This document shows, one piece after another, positions 16,173 to 24,651 of a DNA stretch of 64,000 bases. Source of the DNA: Candidatus Omnitrophota bacterium. Its GTDB lineage: Bacteria > Omnitrophota > Gorgyraeia > Zapsychrales > Zapsychraceae. The translations under genes and the position numbers were made by a program. Location of the stretch: the NCBI GenBank assembly GCA_018062515.1, contig JAGOSC010000002.1:1-64000 (forward strand). The letters run 5' to 3'. Position 1 is the first letter of the stretch. Every line of letters starts with the position of its first letter. A model generated the notes under the pieces. It was given only the letters and a program-made list of their open reading frames with translations. It did not search any database and had not been told where the DNA came from.

Positions 16173-16213
16173 GGCTCGTCGAAAGAAATTAATTTGACGG
16201 CCCTTTTATTTTG
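16173..16213 (+). terminator. Terminator after tRNA-Asp
   Basis: GGC-CGTC-AAA (with single bulges, 16173-16184) pairs with TTT-GACG-GCC (16193-16202), followed by CTTTTATTTTG. A further hairpin CGCCACTT/AAGTGGCG sits right at the tRNA 3' end. Confidence 0.65.
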
Positions 16214-16231
16214 TGACGTTGTAATAAGGAA

Positions 16232-16291
16232 TAAGTGATGGAGTTTTCTTGATTTTAAAGCGCTTATTTTTTATGCCGATAACTCCTACAA
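16232..16291 (+). promoter_or_regulatory. Fluoride (crcB) riboswitch aptamer
   Basis: AAGTGATGGAGTT...CTT at the 5' side and GCCGATAACTCCTAC at the 3' side match the crcB-motif pattern (GATGGAGTT ... GATGACTCCTAC in Bacillus). GGAGTT can pair with AACTCC, and the flanking AAG/CTT closes P1. It lies directly before a CrcB fluoride channel gene, and its 3' strand is also the 5' arm of a terminator. The internal stem is weak, but conserved bases and context agree. Confidence 0.85.
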
Positions 16292-16326
16292 TTCCCAACG
16301 GGGAAATGTAGGAGTTTTTTATTTTA
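16281..16326 (+). terminator. Terminator / expression platform of the fluoride switch
   Basis: AACTCCTACA (16281-16290) pairs with TGTAGGAGTT (16307-16316), followed by a T-rich run. Its 5' arm is the last strand of the fluoride aptamer, so ligand binding would compete with termination. Confidence 0.88.
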
Positions 16327-16351
16327 GAGTAAATAGAAAGGAGAAAAGAAA

Positions 16352-16726
16352 ATGTTTAACTGGATATATTTCATGTTAGCCACACTGGCAGGCGGATTTG
16401 GCCGGTATTTCTTAACCGGTTATATTTCTCAAATATACGGAACAAATTTTCCTTATGGCACATTAATTGTCAATTTATTAGGATGTTTTTTTATCGGATT
16501 ATTGGCGACGTTGGGGGATGAAAAATCTTTAATGACTCCGACAATGAGATTTGCTTTGATGGTAGGGTTCTGTGGAGCATTTACAACGTTTTCAACGTTC
16601 ATGTTAGAAACGGCACATCTCGTCCGTGACGGAGGAACTTTAAAGGCCTTGGCGAATGTTTTGATTAGCGTAATTGTCGGTTTCTTTGTGTTCAGGTTTG
16701 GTGTCTTATTTGGAAAAATTCTATAA
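16352..16726 (+). CDS. crcB: Fluoride ion exporter CrcB/Fluc
   Basis: Inner-membrane fluoride channel that works as a dual-topology dimer. It is a 124-aa protein with four membrane helices. Conserved features are GGFGRYFLTG at the start, PYGTLIVNLLGCFFIGLL with the pore Asn, and GFCGAFTTFSTFMLE with the Phe-box and Thr/Ser track. A strong AAGGAG site precedes the ATG. The fluoride riboswitch upstream gives the expected control. Confidence 0.95.
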   Translation: MFNWIYFMLATLAGGFGRYFLTGYISQIYGTNFPYGTLIVNLLGCFFIGLLATLGDEKSLMTPTMRFALMVGFCGAFTTFSTFMLETAHLVRDGGTLKALANVLISVIVGFFVFRFGVLFGKIL

Positions 16727-16813
16727 AGGATTTATTCGTTTAATAGGATCTTTAGAAAATATTTAAATGTTAAAAAGTCATATTAAAAAATTAAACGTAG
16801 TACACTTGTTTAT

Positions 16814-17131
16814 ATGCCGATAACTTTCCTCGATTTAGTTCTTATTATTCTCATTATGGTGTGGACCGCCTATCGCATGTATTTTTCCAGCGAACTTTAT
16901 CACAATATTGTGGCGGAAATATATTCCAAGCCAGGCAATGCGGTTATGATTATTTTTATTGAAGGCTTGATTTATCTCGTCGCTGTCTATATGTTTTTTC
17001 CGTTTGGAAGACAAGCGCATGGTTGGGAATACATCATTTGGTATATTTCTCTAATATTGTGTATGTGGTGTTTTACCCATGTGATTAAATATTTTATTTG
17101 GAAAAGGAGAACAAAATCAAATGAAAAATAA
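16814..17131 (+). CDS. Small three-helix membrane protein, unknown
   Basis: 105 aa with three predicted membrane helices (about 4-22, 42-63 and 71-92) and a basic C-terminal tail (KRRTKSNEK). I do not recognise the family. It overlaps the following lipoprotein gene by 11 bases, so the pair is likely co-expressed in the envelope. A TACACT just before the ATG could be a -10 for a leaderless transcript, but no convincing -35 accompanies it. Confidence 0.6.
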   Translation: MPITFLDLVLIILIMVWTAYRMYFSSELYHNIVAEIYSKPGNAVMIIFIEGLIYLVAVYMFFPFGRQAHGWEYIIWYISLILCMWCFTHVIKYFIWKRRTKSNEK

Positions 17132-17714
17132 ATGGTTATTATTAATTTTGGTCATAGGTTTATCCGGATGTTATCCAAAGTTTAAACAGGCCGTGGTTGA
17201 TCCCGAGCATAACAAATTGGATGAGCGATTATTCGGAATGTGGGAAATGGACGAAAGCCTCCGGGATTTAGACAAAGATCAATATGGTTTTTTATTGTTT
17301 TTGCCATGCGAAAATAGGTTATGTATTACGTTCTATACCAGTGCTAATGACGAAGAAAGTGATGTCGTAAATTTTCAAGGATTTGCCTCTGAAATCAACG
17401 GAAAAGGTTATATAAACTATAAAGAAGTAGGTACAGGTGAAAAAGAAGATTATTACGAATTAGCTACCTATCAAATTACAGAGGATCGAAAGCTAAGACT
17501 GTTTTTAGTTGACACAAAAAAATTGGATAAAGCGGTCATAGAAAAAAGGATAATGGGTGAAGTGGCAGATCCGCAAAATACGTCGAGTATTGCCTCATCC
17601 ACAATCATTACCGCCACCCGAGAAGAGTTAATGCAGTTTCTTGGAACAACCGATATCTTTAGGGAAGAAAAACAAGCTTTTAATTACAAAGATTTTGGCC
17701 TGCCTAGGAAATAA
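17121..17714 (+). CDS. Putative lipoprotein, unknown function
   Basis: 197 aa. The signal peptide ends in the lipobox LSGC (Cys17), so it is predicted to be lipid-anchored. The mature part is acidic and mixed alpha/beta with no family motif I recognise; LFGMWEMDE near residue 38 resembles the start of lipocalin-like or META-type periplasmic domains, but this is weak. It overlaps the small membrane protein upstream. Confidence 0.65.
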   Translation: MKNKWLLLILVIGLSGCYPKFKQAVVDPEHNKLDERLFGMWEMDESLRDLDKDQYGFLLFLPCENRLCITFYTSANDEESDVVNFQGFASEINGKGYINYKEVGTGEKEDYYELATYQITEDRKLRLFLVDTKKLDKAVIEKRIMGEVADPQNTSSIASSTIITATREELMQFLGTTDIFREEKQAFNYKDFGLPRK

Positions 17715-17750
17715 TTTGGTCTGTCTTATTTATAAATTGTGTGACTCTCC

Positions 17751-17780
17751 TTGACAAATGAGCGTGTAACAAGGCACAAT
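17751..17780 (+). promoter_or_regulatory. Probable promoter for the CheY-like gene
   Basis: TTGACA (17751-17756), an 18-bp spacer and CACAAT (17775-17780). The -10 is weak. Confidence 0.5.
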
Positions 17781-17799
17781 AGACCAAAGGGAGATTGAC

Positions 17800-18171
17800 A
17801 TGAATATCGTACTCATCGATGACGATAAAGAGTTATGTGACATAACCGCGTCGGTTTTATCAAAAGAAGGCTATGTTGTGTATACGTTCCAGAATGCGAA
17901 TGAAGGAATCGATTTCGCGAAAGACGGCAATCCGAATTTAATCCTTTTGGACATGATGATGCCCGAAATGAGCGGGGATGATGCCATAAAGAAAATCAAA
18001 CGAATCCCGTCTTTAAAAGATATTCCAGTCCTTTTTTTAACCGCCCTGGTTTCCGGAGACGACGACGTTAAAGATTTAGGCCTTAAGATAGACGGAATTT
18101 TTTATCCCGCCCTAGGAAAGCCCTTTGATATTCCGCAATTATTAGAAGCGATCGAAGATCATATTCGTTAA
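17800..18171 (+). CDS. Stand-alone response regulator receiver (CheY-like)
   Basis: A 123-aa single receiver domain. The acidic pocket D7-D9 (IDDDKEL), phosphoacceptor D51 (LLDMMMPEMSG), switch Thr in FLTALV and conserved Lys in LGKPFD are all present. There is no output domain and no kinase gene nearby, so it must act through partners as CheY or Spo0F does. Good ribosome site (AAAGGGAG). It is transcribed alone, with tRNA-Val next. Confidence 0.9.
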   Translation: MNIVLIDDDKELCDITASVLSKEGYVVYTFQNANEGIDFAKDGNPNLILLDMMMPEMSGDDAIKKIKRIPSLKDIPVLFLTALVSGDDDVKDLGLKIDGIFYPALGKPFDIPQLLEAIEDHIR

Positions 18172-18228
18172 ATTTTTTTGATAGAGATCATCCTGTGTAA
18201 ATGAGCATAGGTATGTAATAAATCCTTC

Positions 18229-18257
18229 TTTACACTGGGCGGAAAATTTGATATAAA
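18229..18257 (+). promoter_or_regulatory. tRNA-Val promoter
   Basis: TTTACA (18229-18234), a 17-bp spacer and TATAAA (18252-18257), about 32 bp before the tRNA. Confidence 0.7.
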
Positions 18258-18289
18258 AGGGGCGCTAAATTTGATGTAACGGAGATTTT

Positions 18290-18366
18290 GGGCGATTAGC
18301 TCAGTTGGTTAGAGCATCTGACTTACATTCAGAGGGTCGGGGGTTCGATTCCTCCATCGCCCACCA
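18290..18366 (+). tRNA. tRNA-Val (anticodon TAC)
   Basis: A 77-nt cloverleaf. Acceptor GGGCGAT/ATCGCCC, D arm GCTC..GAGC, anticodon stem TCTGA/TCAGA with loop CTTACAT (anticodon TAC), T arm with GGTTCGATTCC, and encoded CCA at 18364-18366. Confidence 0.97.
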
Positions 18367-18377
18367 CGTTTTTACGA

Positions 18378-18555
18378 AGTAAAAACGAATCCGTCCACCG
18401 AACGGTTTTACGGGGGACGGAAGAATATCAATGAGGAAGTAAAAAATCGCGTCCGGTCACCGAGGCTTTTACGGTGCCGGACCAATGTTATCTAATAAAG
18501 TGAAAAATCAAATCCTTCATCCGAAAGTTTCTACGGGGGAAGGATTTTTTATTTA
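18378..18555 (+). repeat. Three tandem 60-nt units, each with a covarying hairpin
   Basis: Units start at about 18378, 18438 and 18499 (periods 60 and 61). Each begins with an AGTAAAAA-like run and carries a hairpin with the same core: CCG, an 8-10 nt A/T-rich loop ending TA, then CGG. The outer stems differ but pair perfectly: CCGTCC/GGACGG, GTCCGG/CCGGAC and ATCCTTC/GAAGGAT. An unrelated small hairpin CGTTTTTAC/GTAAAAACG (18367-18387) lies between the tRNA and the first unit. The last unit is followed by a T-run. Confidence 0.8.
18512..18555 (+). terminator. Terminator, probably bidirectional
   Basis: ATCCTTC (18512-18518)/GAAGGAT (18539-18545) with an inner CCG/CGG, followed by TTTTTATTT on the + strand. 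On the minus strand it is followed by TTGATTTTT, so it may also end the gene at 18562-20223. Confidence 0.75.
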
Positions 18556-18561
18556 TAATCA

Positions 18562-20223
18562 CTATTCTATTCTCTTCAAAATCTTCAAACCATGATTGAA
18601 ATTCCAGCCCGGAGCAGCGTCCCACGATCCAAAGGTAACTTCCGTCTGAAAATTTTCATTAATATATTTTGCCAGTTCTTTTAAGTGCGTCACGCCTAGC
18701 TCGCCCATATCCGCTTCTTTCGACCGGTACCTGTTTGACAATAACACATAACGGATCTTCTTATTCTTGAGTATTTCAATCATTTGCTGTTCTTGAATAG
18801 CATTTAATTCAGTCCCCACCATGAAAAGCACATGCCAAGTCGGCGACTTGCGGTTGGTGAGAAAATAATAAAGAGGTTCATACGGTACAGCAAAAAATGT
18901 TTCGTCATCCTTCAGAACTTCATTCAGATAATTTGTTGTCTGTTCTACTGTTTTGATCCAAGCCCGTTCATTTCCGACGTAAATTTTGGCATTTTTAAGC
19001 GTCAGAAACTGTCCGGGAACTTTGAATTTATTATGGAGGCGATACAAGTAACGTCCCGAATCGAATAAAGCCACGAATAAAATAAATACAATAACGGAAT
19101 ATTGAATTTTTGAATTGTATTTTTTGACAGCGAAACCGATGATTAAACAGAACAATACGATTTGATAAGGTATGGTCCAATTAACACGGTACAGTTGATA
19201 ACCCATGATAAATTCATGCGCGACTAAAATAATTAATCCGCTTATCGTGCCTAGGGCAAAGAACATATCTGTTTTGACTTTTTGATCAGTAGACTTTATT
19301 AGCTCTCGCGTGGTCAAAATAATGGCAGCTATAACGATGGTAAAGGCCATAACATAACGCGATGATTGGCCGATAATATAAAAAAGAAATTTAAAATACA
19401 TAATGTATTTTTCGGACGAAGACACATTGTGATATGTTTTGCTGAAATAAGGCATACACTGCGAGATGGCATAGGATGGCAATCCTTTAAGCATGAACCA
19501 ATAAATCAAACCGCTCAGTAGGCATATACCAAGACCAGCTAGCATATTTCGGATAAGATTTTCTTTCTGATTTTTTCGGTGAATATATTTATCCGCCATG
19601 AAAATAGCGACAATAAAGCCGATCAATAAAGCTAAACCTATATTGATGCGGATTAAATTCAGCAAAAATAAAGTGATGAGCGAATAAACAATGTATCGTG
19701 AACGTCCATTTTTATAATAAGAAAATATGAAATAGGATAAAGCCAAAAAGGCCGTGAAAGCACCCGTGTGATTATAGCTGTAAAAAAAATCAGGATTGTA
19801 AAGCCAAAACCATAATGAAGCGGCTAAAGCCAATAAAGGTGGAGCAAAAGAAGCAACGGTTAAATAACAGAATATTCCCGACAAGAAAATCAACAACATG
19901 CGTCCTAAAATGACGCTGGACATGGTTTCGCCGACAAATTTATAAAAGAACGCATAATAATGAGGTGAAAGCGGCCCGTATCCCCACCAAAAATCCTGAT
20001 AAAGTTTATCGCCGTGAGCTACTCTTTGAAAAGTGTAAAAATTAAGGCCATGATCACCGACGGAGATGGCTGATTGGAAATTAATCTGGGGAGTTAATAT
20101 CACAAGCCCGCATAAGGCGGCAAGGATAAGGAAAAGAGTATGATATTTTGGCTTCAACGTGTTTTCTTTTTGGAAGGTAATATAAATTTTCAGTAGTATA
20201 TCACGCTGATATATTGCATTCAA
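18562..20223 (-). CDS. GT-C-fold membrane glycosyltransferase (GT39-like)
   Basis: 553 aa with about 10-12 membrane helices, then a soluble C-terminal domain (from about residue 410). The first periplasmic loop reads VGDHGLNFYTF, then LYQDFWWGYGPLSPHYYAFF. An acidic residue followed by a QDFWWGYGP-type segment is typical of dolichyl- or polyprenyl-phosphate-sugar glycosyltransferases of the ArnT/PMT superfamily. It is one of only two minus-strand genes and is divergent from the sugar-modification operon. The start given is TTG (20223); no ATG is available, and another TTG at 20157, just before the first helix, is an alternative. Acceptor unknown. Confidence 0.72.
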   Translation of the reverse strand: MNAIYQRDILLKIYITFQKENTLKPKYHTLFLILAALCGLVILTPQINFQSAISVGDHGLNFYTFQRVAHGDKLYQDFWWGYGPLSPHYYAFFYKFVGETMSSVILGRMLLIFLSGIFCYLTVASFAPPLLALAASLWFWLYNPDFFYSYNHTGAFTAFLALSYFIFSYYKNGRSRYIVYSLITLFLLNLIRINIGLALLIGFIVAIFMADKYIHRKNQKENLIRNMLAGLGICLLSGLIYWFMLKGLPSYAISQCMPYFSKTYHNVSSSEKYIMYFKFLFYIIGQSSRYVMAFTIVIAAIILTTRELIKSTDQKVKTDMFFALGTISGLIILVAHEFIMGYQLYRVNWTIPYQIVLFCLIIGFAVKKYNSKIQYSVIVFILFVALFDSGRYLYRLHNKFKVPGQFLTLKNAKIYVGNERAWIKTVEQTTNYLNEVLKDDETFFAVPYEPLYYFLTNRKSPTWHVLFMVGTELNAIQEQQMIEILKNKKIRYVLLSNRYRSKEADMGELGVTHLKELAKYINENFQTEVTFGSWDAAPGWNFNHGLKILKRIE

Positions 20224-20290
20224 TCACACAAACGCATTCTTTGCAGCAAAAATTGATGAGGGCAAGTTCTAAAATAATCGTGATCCATCT

Positions 20291-20318
20291 TTTACCCTAT
20301 TATGTTTGAATGTATAAT
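20291..20318 (+). promoter_or_regulatory. Promoter of the surface-sugar operon
   Basis: TTTACC (20291-20296), a 16-bp spacer and a perfect TATAAT (20313-20318), in the divergent gap; 5' leader of about 48 nt. Confidence 0.65.
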
Positions 20319-20372
20319 GGCGTTGGCATAATTTAATCACAATAAATAGTAGTTCTGAACTAGAAGGGTTGT

Positions 20373-21377
20373 ATGTTAAATTTCGGTGTCATTGGGTATG
20401 GGTATTGGGGGCCTAATATTGTTCGCAATTTGATGTCGATCAGGGAAACAAACGTAAAAATGATCAGCGACCTTAATCCCAAGGTTTTAGAGCGTGCTCA
20501 GGAAAATTACCCCAGCGTCGAGATAACCACGGATATTGAACAGATATTCAAAAATCCTGGCATCGACGTTGTGGCGATTATTACGCCGGTTTCCACTCAT
20601 TTTCAGCTGGCGAAACGCGCCCTTGAATGCGGGAAACATATTTTTGTGGAAAAACCATTTACGTTTAATGTCAAACAAGCCGAAGAATTGATCACTCTGG
20701 CGGAAAGAAATCGTCTGACCATCATGGTTGATCACACATTTTTGTTTACCGGCGCGGTTAGGCGGATTAAGGAAGAAATTGATCATGGTTTACTGGGCGA
20801 CATTTACTATTATGACTCCACCCGTGTAAACTTAGGATTATTTCAGCAAGATGTAAATGTGATTTGGGATTTGGCCCCGCATGATTTTTCTATCCTCGAT
20901 TACTTATTGATGAAAACTCCCACCAAGATCAGCGCCGTCGGAATTGATCATTTTGATCGCGGTATTGAAAATATTGCTTATGTCACCATGTATTTTCAAG
21001 AGAATCTGATCGCCCATTTTAATTTTAATTGGTTGTCTCCCGTCAAAATGAGAAATACATTAATCGGCGGAAGTAAACGAATGCTCGTATGGGACGACTT
21101 ACAGACCGACGAGAAACTTAAAATTTATGATAAAGGTGTTGATATTGATAGCAAAGAAGGAATTTATCGTTCACTGATCGATTACCGTTTGGGCGACATG
21201 CGCTCTCCCCGGGTCGATCCAAGTGAAGCCCTCAAGCAGGAATTAATTTATTTAGTCAAATGCATTGAAAATAATCAAACGCCGATTAATGATGGGCATG
21301 CCGGATTAAGGGTTGTCCGCATGCTGGAAGCCACGGACGAATCCTTAAAACACGGCGGAAAGGTCATCAAAATATAA
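20373..21377 (+). CDS. Gfo/Idh/MocA-family sugar dehydrogenase
   Basis: 334 aa. N-terminal NAD(P)-binding Rossmann fold (GVIGYGYWGPNIVRNL, residues 4-19), the EKP motif in HIFVEKPFTF near residues 92-101 with the catalytic Lys, and the C-terminal GFO_IDH_MocA_C domain. In glycan clusters such enzymes (WbpB, WlbA) oxidize C3 of a UDP-sugar uronate to set up transamination. It heads an operon with an epimerase and a DegT aminotransferase, which fits that role. Substrate not determinable from sequence. Confidence 0.88.
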   Translation: MLNFGVIGYGYWGPNIVRNLMSIRETNVKMISDLNPKVLERAQENYPSVEITTDIEQIFKNPGIDVVAIITPVSTHFQLAKRALECGKHIFVEKPFTFNVKQAEELITLAERNRLTIMVDHTFLFTGAVRRIKEEIDHGLLGDIYYYDSTRVNLGLFQQDVNVIWDLAPHDFSILDYLLMKTPTKISAVGIDHFDRGIENIAYVTMYFQENLIAHFNFNWLSPVKMRNTLIGGSKRMLVWDDLQTDEKLKIYDKGVDIDSKEGIYRSLIDYRLGDMRSPRVDPSEALKQELIYLVKCIENNQTPINDGHAGLRVVRMLEATDESLKHGGKVIKI

Positions 21378-21378
21378 T

Positions 21379-22359
21379 ATGGATATTAAAAACAGCCGAA
21401 TCATGATTACCGGCGGAGCAGGATTTGTCGGTTCTTTTATCGTCGAGCAATTGCTGAATGAACAGGTCGAAAAGATTATTGTTCTGGATAATTTTTTCCG
21501 CGGGTCAGACCGGAATATCCGGGAAGCCTTAGGAACGGGAAAGGTTCAGCTGATTAAAGGCGATATCCGCAATCTGCCGTTAATCATCGAATCACTCAGT
21601 GATATTGATTTTTGTTTTCATTTGGCTGCGCTTCGTATCACGCATTGTGTCGCTGAGCCGAGAGAAGCATTGTCGACGATGTATGACGGAACATTTAATG
21701 TTTTAGAGTCATGCGCGGATTATAAAGTTAAAAAGGTGATTCTGGCTTCCTCGGCATCCGTGTACGGGCAGGCTGATCAATTTCCGACGCCGGAGACACA
21801 GCATCCTTACAATAATTACACATTCTATGGCGCCGCCAAAATGGCCAATGAACTCATGTGCCGGTCTTTTTACAATATGTATGGGCTAAACTTTTTAGCG
21901 CTACGATATTTTAATATTTACGGCCCGCGTATGGATACGTATGGGAAATATACAGAAGTATTAATCCGCTGGTATTATTTGATTAAAGAAGGAAAACAGC
22001 CTTTGATTTACGGCGACGGGAAACAGACGATGGATTTTATTTATATCGGTGATATCGCCCGCGCCAGCATCCTCGCCCTTAAATCTGATGCGACAAATGA
22101 AGCCCTTAATATAGCCTATGGAAAAGAAACGTCCCTCGAGGAATTATGCCAAACACTTTTGGATGTGATGGAATCTGATTTGAAACCAAAATATGTTCCG
22201 CTTCCTGATGAACGGAATAAAGTTGAAGTCATGAGACGCTTAGCTGATGTGTCTAAGGCTCGACGGATGATCGGTTTTGAGGCGCACGTATCTTTAAAAG
22301 ACGGATTAAAAAGCCTGGTTAAATGGCTTGATGAACAACCGCATCCCATAACAATATGA
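21379..22359 (+). CDS. NAD-dependent nucleotide-sugar epimerase/dehydratase
   Basis: 326-aa extended SDR. GGAGFVGSFIVEQL is the NAD-binding glycine motif, ASSASVYGQ carries the catalytic Ser, and Y150-G-A-A-K154 is the YxxxK pair. RYFNIYGPRMD and the C-terminal substrate loop follow. It resembles UDP-glucose/GlcNAc 4-epimerases and dehydratases. It starts two bases after the dehydrogenase and overlaps the aminotransferase by 4 bases (ATGA). Confidence 0.88.
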   Translation: MDIKNSRIMITGGAGFVGSFIVEQLLNEQVEKIIVLDNFFRGSDRNIREALGTGKVQLIKGDIRNLPLIIESLSDIDFCFHLAALRITHCVAEPREALSTMYDGTFNVLESCADYKVKKVILASSASVYGQADQFPTPETQHPYNNYTFYGAAKMANELMCRSFYNMYGLNFLALRYFNIYGPRMDTYGKYTEVLIRWYYLIKEGKQPLIYGDGKQTMDFIYIGDIARASILALKSDATNEALNIAYGKETSLEELCQTLLDVMESDLKPKYVPLPDERNKVEVMRRLADVSKARRMIGFEAHVSLKDGLKSLVKWLDEQPHPITI

Positions 22360-23609
22360 TTCCAGTCGCTAAACCATATTTAACCGACGATGAAGTTAAG
22401 GCCGCACAAGAGGTCATCTTATCCGGATGGGTGACTCAAGGACCTAAGGTAGCGGAATTTGAAAACGCCTTCAAACAATTTGTCGGGGCGGAATATGCGT
22501 GCGCCACATCGAACTGTACAACTGCTTTGCATTTGGCGTTGAAAGTATGCGGCGTCAGTCCTGGAGATGTGGTCATCACCGTCAGTCATTCGTTTATTGC
22601 CACGGCGAATGTCGTTCGTCAATGTTTAGCCGAACCGGTGTTTATTGATATTGATCCCAATACGTATAACATGTGTCCTCGTCGGTTAGAAAAATTTCTC
22701 CAAGAGGAATGTGAAACTCAACCCGACGGGTTGTATTTTAAAAATATTCATGAGTTGTCTTGTGAAGAGACTCCGCTGCATTATATTGAACAGCGTCAAG
22801 GCCGAATTTCTGCAATTCTCGCCGTGCATCAAATGGGAATGCCGTGTAATCTTAATCAGATCCTTCCATTAGCCAAGAAATATAATTTACCCGTCGTTGA
22901 AGACGCGGCTTGCGCTATCGGAAGTGAGATTTTTTTTGATAACAGAATTATGTTCGAAAAAATCGGCCGGCCTCATGGCGATGTAGTCTGCTTTTCATTT
23001 CATCCCCGCAAGGTTATTACGACGGGGGAAGGTGGAATGATCACCACCAATAACGCCGAATATGACCGTAAATTCCGTTTGCTTAGGCATCAGGGAATGG
23101 ATGTATCCGACATTGCGCGTCACGAATCAAAAACAGTTCAATTTGAGCAATATACGACGACAGCTTACAATTATCGGATGACTGACATTCAAGCAGCTAT
23201 TGGTTTAGAGCAGTTGAAAAAGTTGCCGAAGATTATTGAGCAAAGGCGGAAAATCGTTGAGATGTATAGACGGAAACTCAGTGATGTCGATTATTTTAGA
23301 TTGATTGAAGAGCCGGCTTATTGCAAAACGAATTGGCAAAGTTTTCCAATCCGTGTCCTCGATTCATCACCTCGCAGCCGCGATGAGATTATGCAGTATT
23401 TGATGGACCATGATATTGCTACCCGTCGGGGAATTATGAATATTCATCAAGAACAACCTTATTTGAATAAGATATGGCAATTGCCCGAATCAGAAGCCGC
23501 TCGAGATCAAACGATCATTTTACCCGTTTATCATACCTTGTCGGAAAAAGCGGTGGATTTGATTGTTGAACAATTAAAGATGGCCATTTCCCAAGTTAAT
23601 CATGGATGA
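22356..23609 (+). CDS. DegT/DnrJ/EryC1/StrS-family sugar aminotransferase
   Basis: PLP-dependent enzyme that aminates keto-sugars. 417 aa: N-terminal GWVTQGPKVAEFE, CTTALHLAL, VEDAACAIG with the PLP Asp, and SFHPRKVITTGEGGM with the Schiff-base Lys219. A longer segment between about residues 113 and 150 (with a Cys pair) departs from the typical family length of about 370. Together with the upstream dehydrogenase and epimerase it implies an amino-sugar product. Confidence 0.9.
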   Translation: MIPVAKPYLTDDEVKAAQEVILSGWVTQGPKVAEFENAFKQFVGAEYACATSNCTTALHLALKVCGVSPGDVVITVSHSFIATANVVRQCLAEPVFIDIDPNTYNMCPRRLEKFLQEECETQPDGLYFKNIHELSCEETPLHYIEQRQGRISAILAVHQMGMPCNLNQILPLAKKYNLPVVEDAACAIGSEIFFDNRIMFEKIGRPHGDVVCFSFHPRKVITTGEGGMITTNNAEYDRKFRLLRHQGMDVSDIARHESKTVQFEQYTTTAYNYRMTDIQAAIGLEQLKKLPKIIEQRRKIVEMYRRKLSDVDYFRLIEEPAYCKTNWQSFPIRVLDSSPRSRDEIMQYLMDHDIATRRGIMNIHQEQPYLNKIWQLPESEAARDQTIILPVYHTLSEKAVDLIVEQLKMAISQVNHG

Positions 23610-24639
23610 TCAAACACTCATCACCAGCATAAAAAAAGCGGTTCAAGATCTTGAATTAGATTTATCGGGACGTATTGTTTTAACCGAAGCCGCCAATGGT
23701 CCGTATTGCGTGACACCTTTGATCGCCGCTGTGGCGGGCGCGAAAGTGTACGCGGTCGGCCGAACGACAGCGTATGGAACAACGTCAGATATTTTTTCGG
23801 AATTGAATCAAAGATTGAAGTTATTTAATTTAGATAATGTTCAAATGAGTGAATATCTCTCCGCCGAAATCATTCATCAGGCGGACATCATTACCAATTC
23901 AGGACATTTAAGACCATTGGATGAGGATAAACTTCAGCACGTAAAAAAAGGGTGTGTGGTGGCATTAATGTACGAAGCCTGGGAAATACGTGAAGATGAC
24001 CTTGATTTAGATTATTGTCAAACATGGAAAATTCCTGTAGCGGCGGTTAATGAACGTCATCCTTTGGTGGGAGTATTTGATTATTTGGGCGACATGGCCG
24101 TGGAATTAATCCGCCGGGCTGGTTTGACCGTCGAGAATAATACATTTATGTTGATTTGTAATAATGATTTTGGGCCGTACATCGCTCGCACCATCGTTCA
24201 ACAAGGCGGCCGTTTGGGAGTTATTGATTCACCGCGTAATCGCGCTCAGTACGATAGCGGAGAGGTTTGGTTAACGGACCGGTTAGAAGATTTAAAAGAT
24301 GATACATTCCACGATTGCCAGGCCGTTATTTTTACGGCATATCCGTTTAATCAAATTTGGATTTCTGACCGGGCGAGTATTCCCGTCGATCAATTAAAAA
24401 AACAATTTCCGAATGCGGTTTTATTGAGATTTGCCGGCGACGTGGATACCAGAGCGCTGGACCGCGAGGGAATAAGATATTTTCCTCAAGATGTTAAGAG
24501 CGGACATATGGGAATTCTCCCGTCGGATATCGGTTATGAACCGGTGATTCGCCTTCAGGCTGGAGGATTGAAAGCGGCGCAGGCCTTTTTGGAAAACCGG
24601 ATGACGCTCAATAATGAAATTATTTGTACTATTGTTTAA
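23602..24639 (+). CDS. Unrecognised two-domain Rossmann-like protein
   Basis: 345 aa, start overlapping the aminotransferase by 8 bases. I do not know a named family. The N-terminal half contains LTEAANGPYCVTPLIAAVAGA, which looks like a Rossmann nucleotide-binding strand-loop-helix with AVGRTTAYG after it, and IITNSGHLRPLDEDKLQHVKKG, reminiscent of NAD-dependent hydrolases such as the SAH hydrolase fold. The C-terminal half repeats strand-helix alternation (FMLICNNDFGPYIARTIVQQ). No membrane segment. The surroundings suggest an NAD-dependent step in making or modifying the cluster's sugar. Confidence 0.6.
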   Translation: MDDQTLITSIKKAVQDLELDLSGRIVLTEAANGPYCVTPLIAAVAGAKVYAVGRTTAYGTTSDIFSELNQRLKLFNLDNVQMSEYLSAEIIHQADIITNSGHLRPLDEDKLQHVKKGCVVALMYEAWEIREDDLDLDYCQTWKIPVAAVNERHPLVGVFDYLGDMAVELIRRAGLTVENNTFMLICNNDFGPYIARTIVQQGGRLGVIDSPRNRAQYDSGEVWLTDRLEDLKDDTFHDCQAVIFTAYPFNQIWISDRASIPVDQLKKQFPNAVLLRFAGDVDTRALDREGIRYFPQDVKSGHMGILPSDIGYEPVIRLQAGGLKAAQAFLENRMTLNNEIICTIV

Positions 24640-24651
24640 ATCAGGACATTC

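Noticed and set aside
18378..18555. CRISPR array
   Set aside because: Three units with period about 60, but the variable part is within paired stems and the repeats are not identical; no cas genes.
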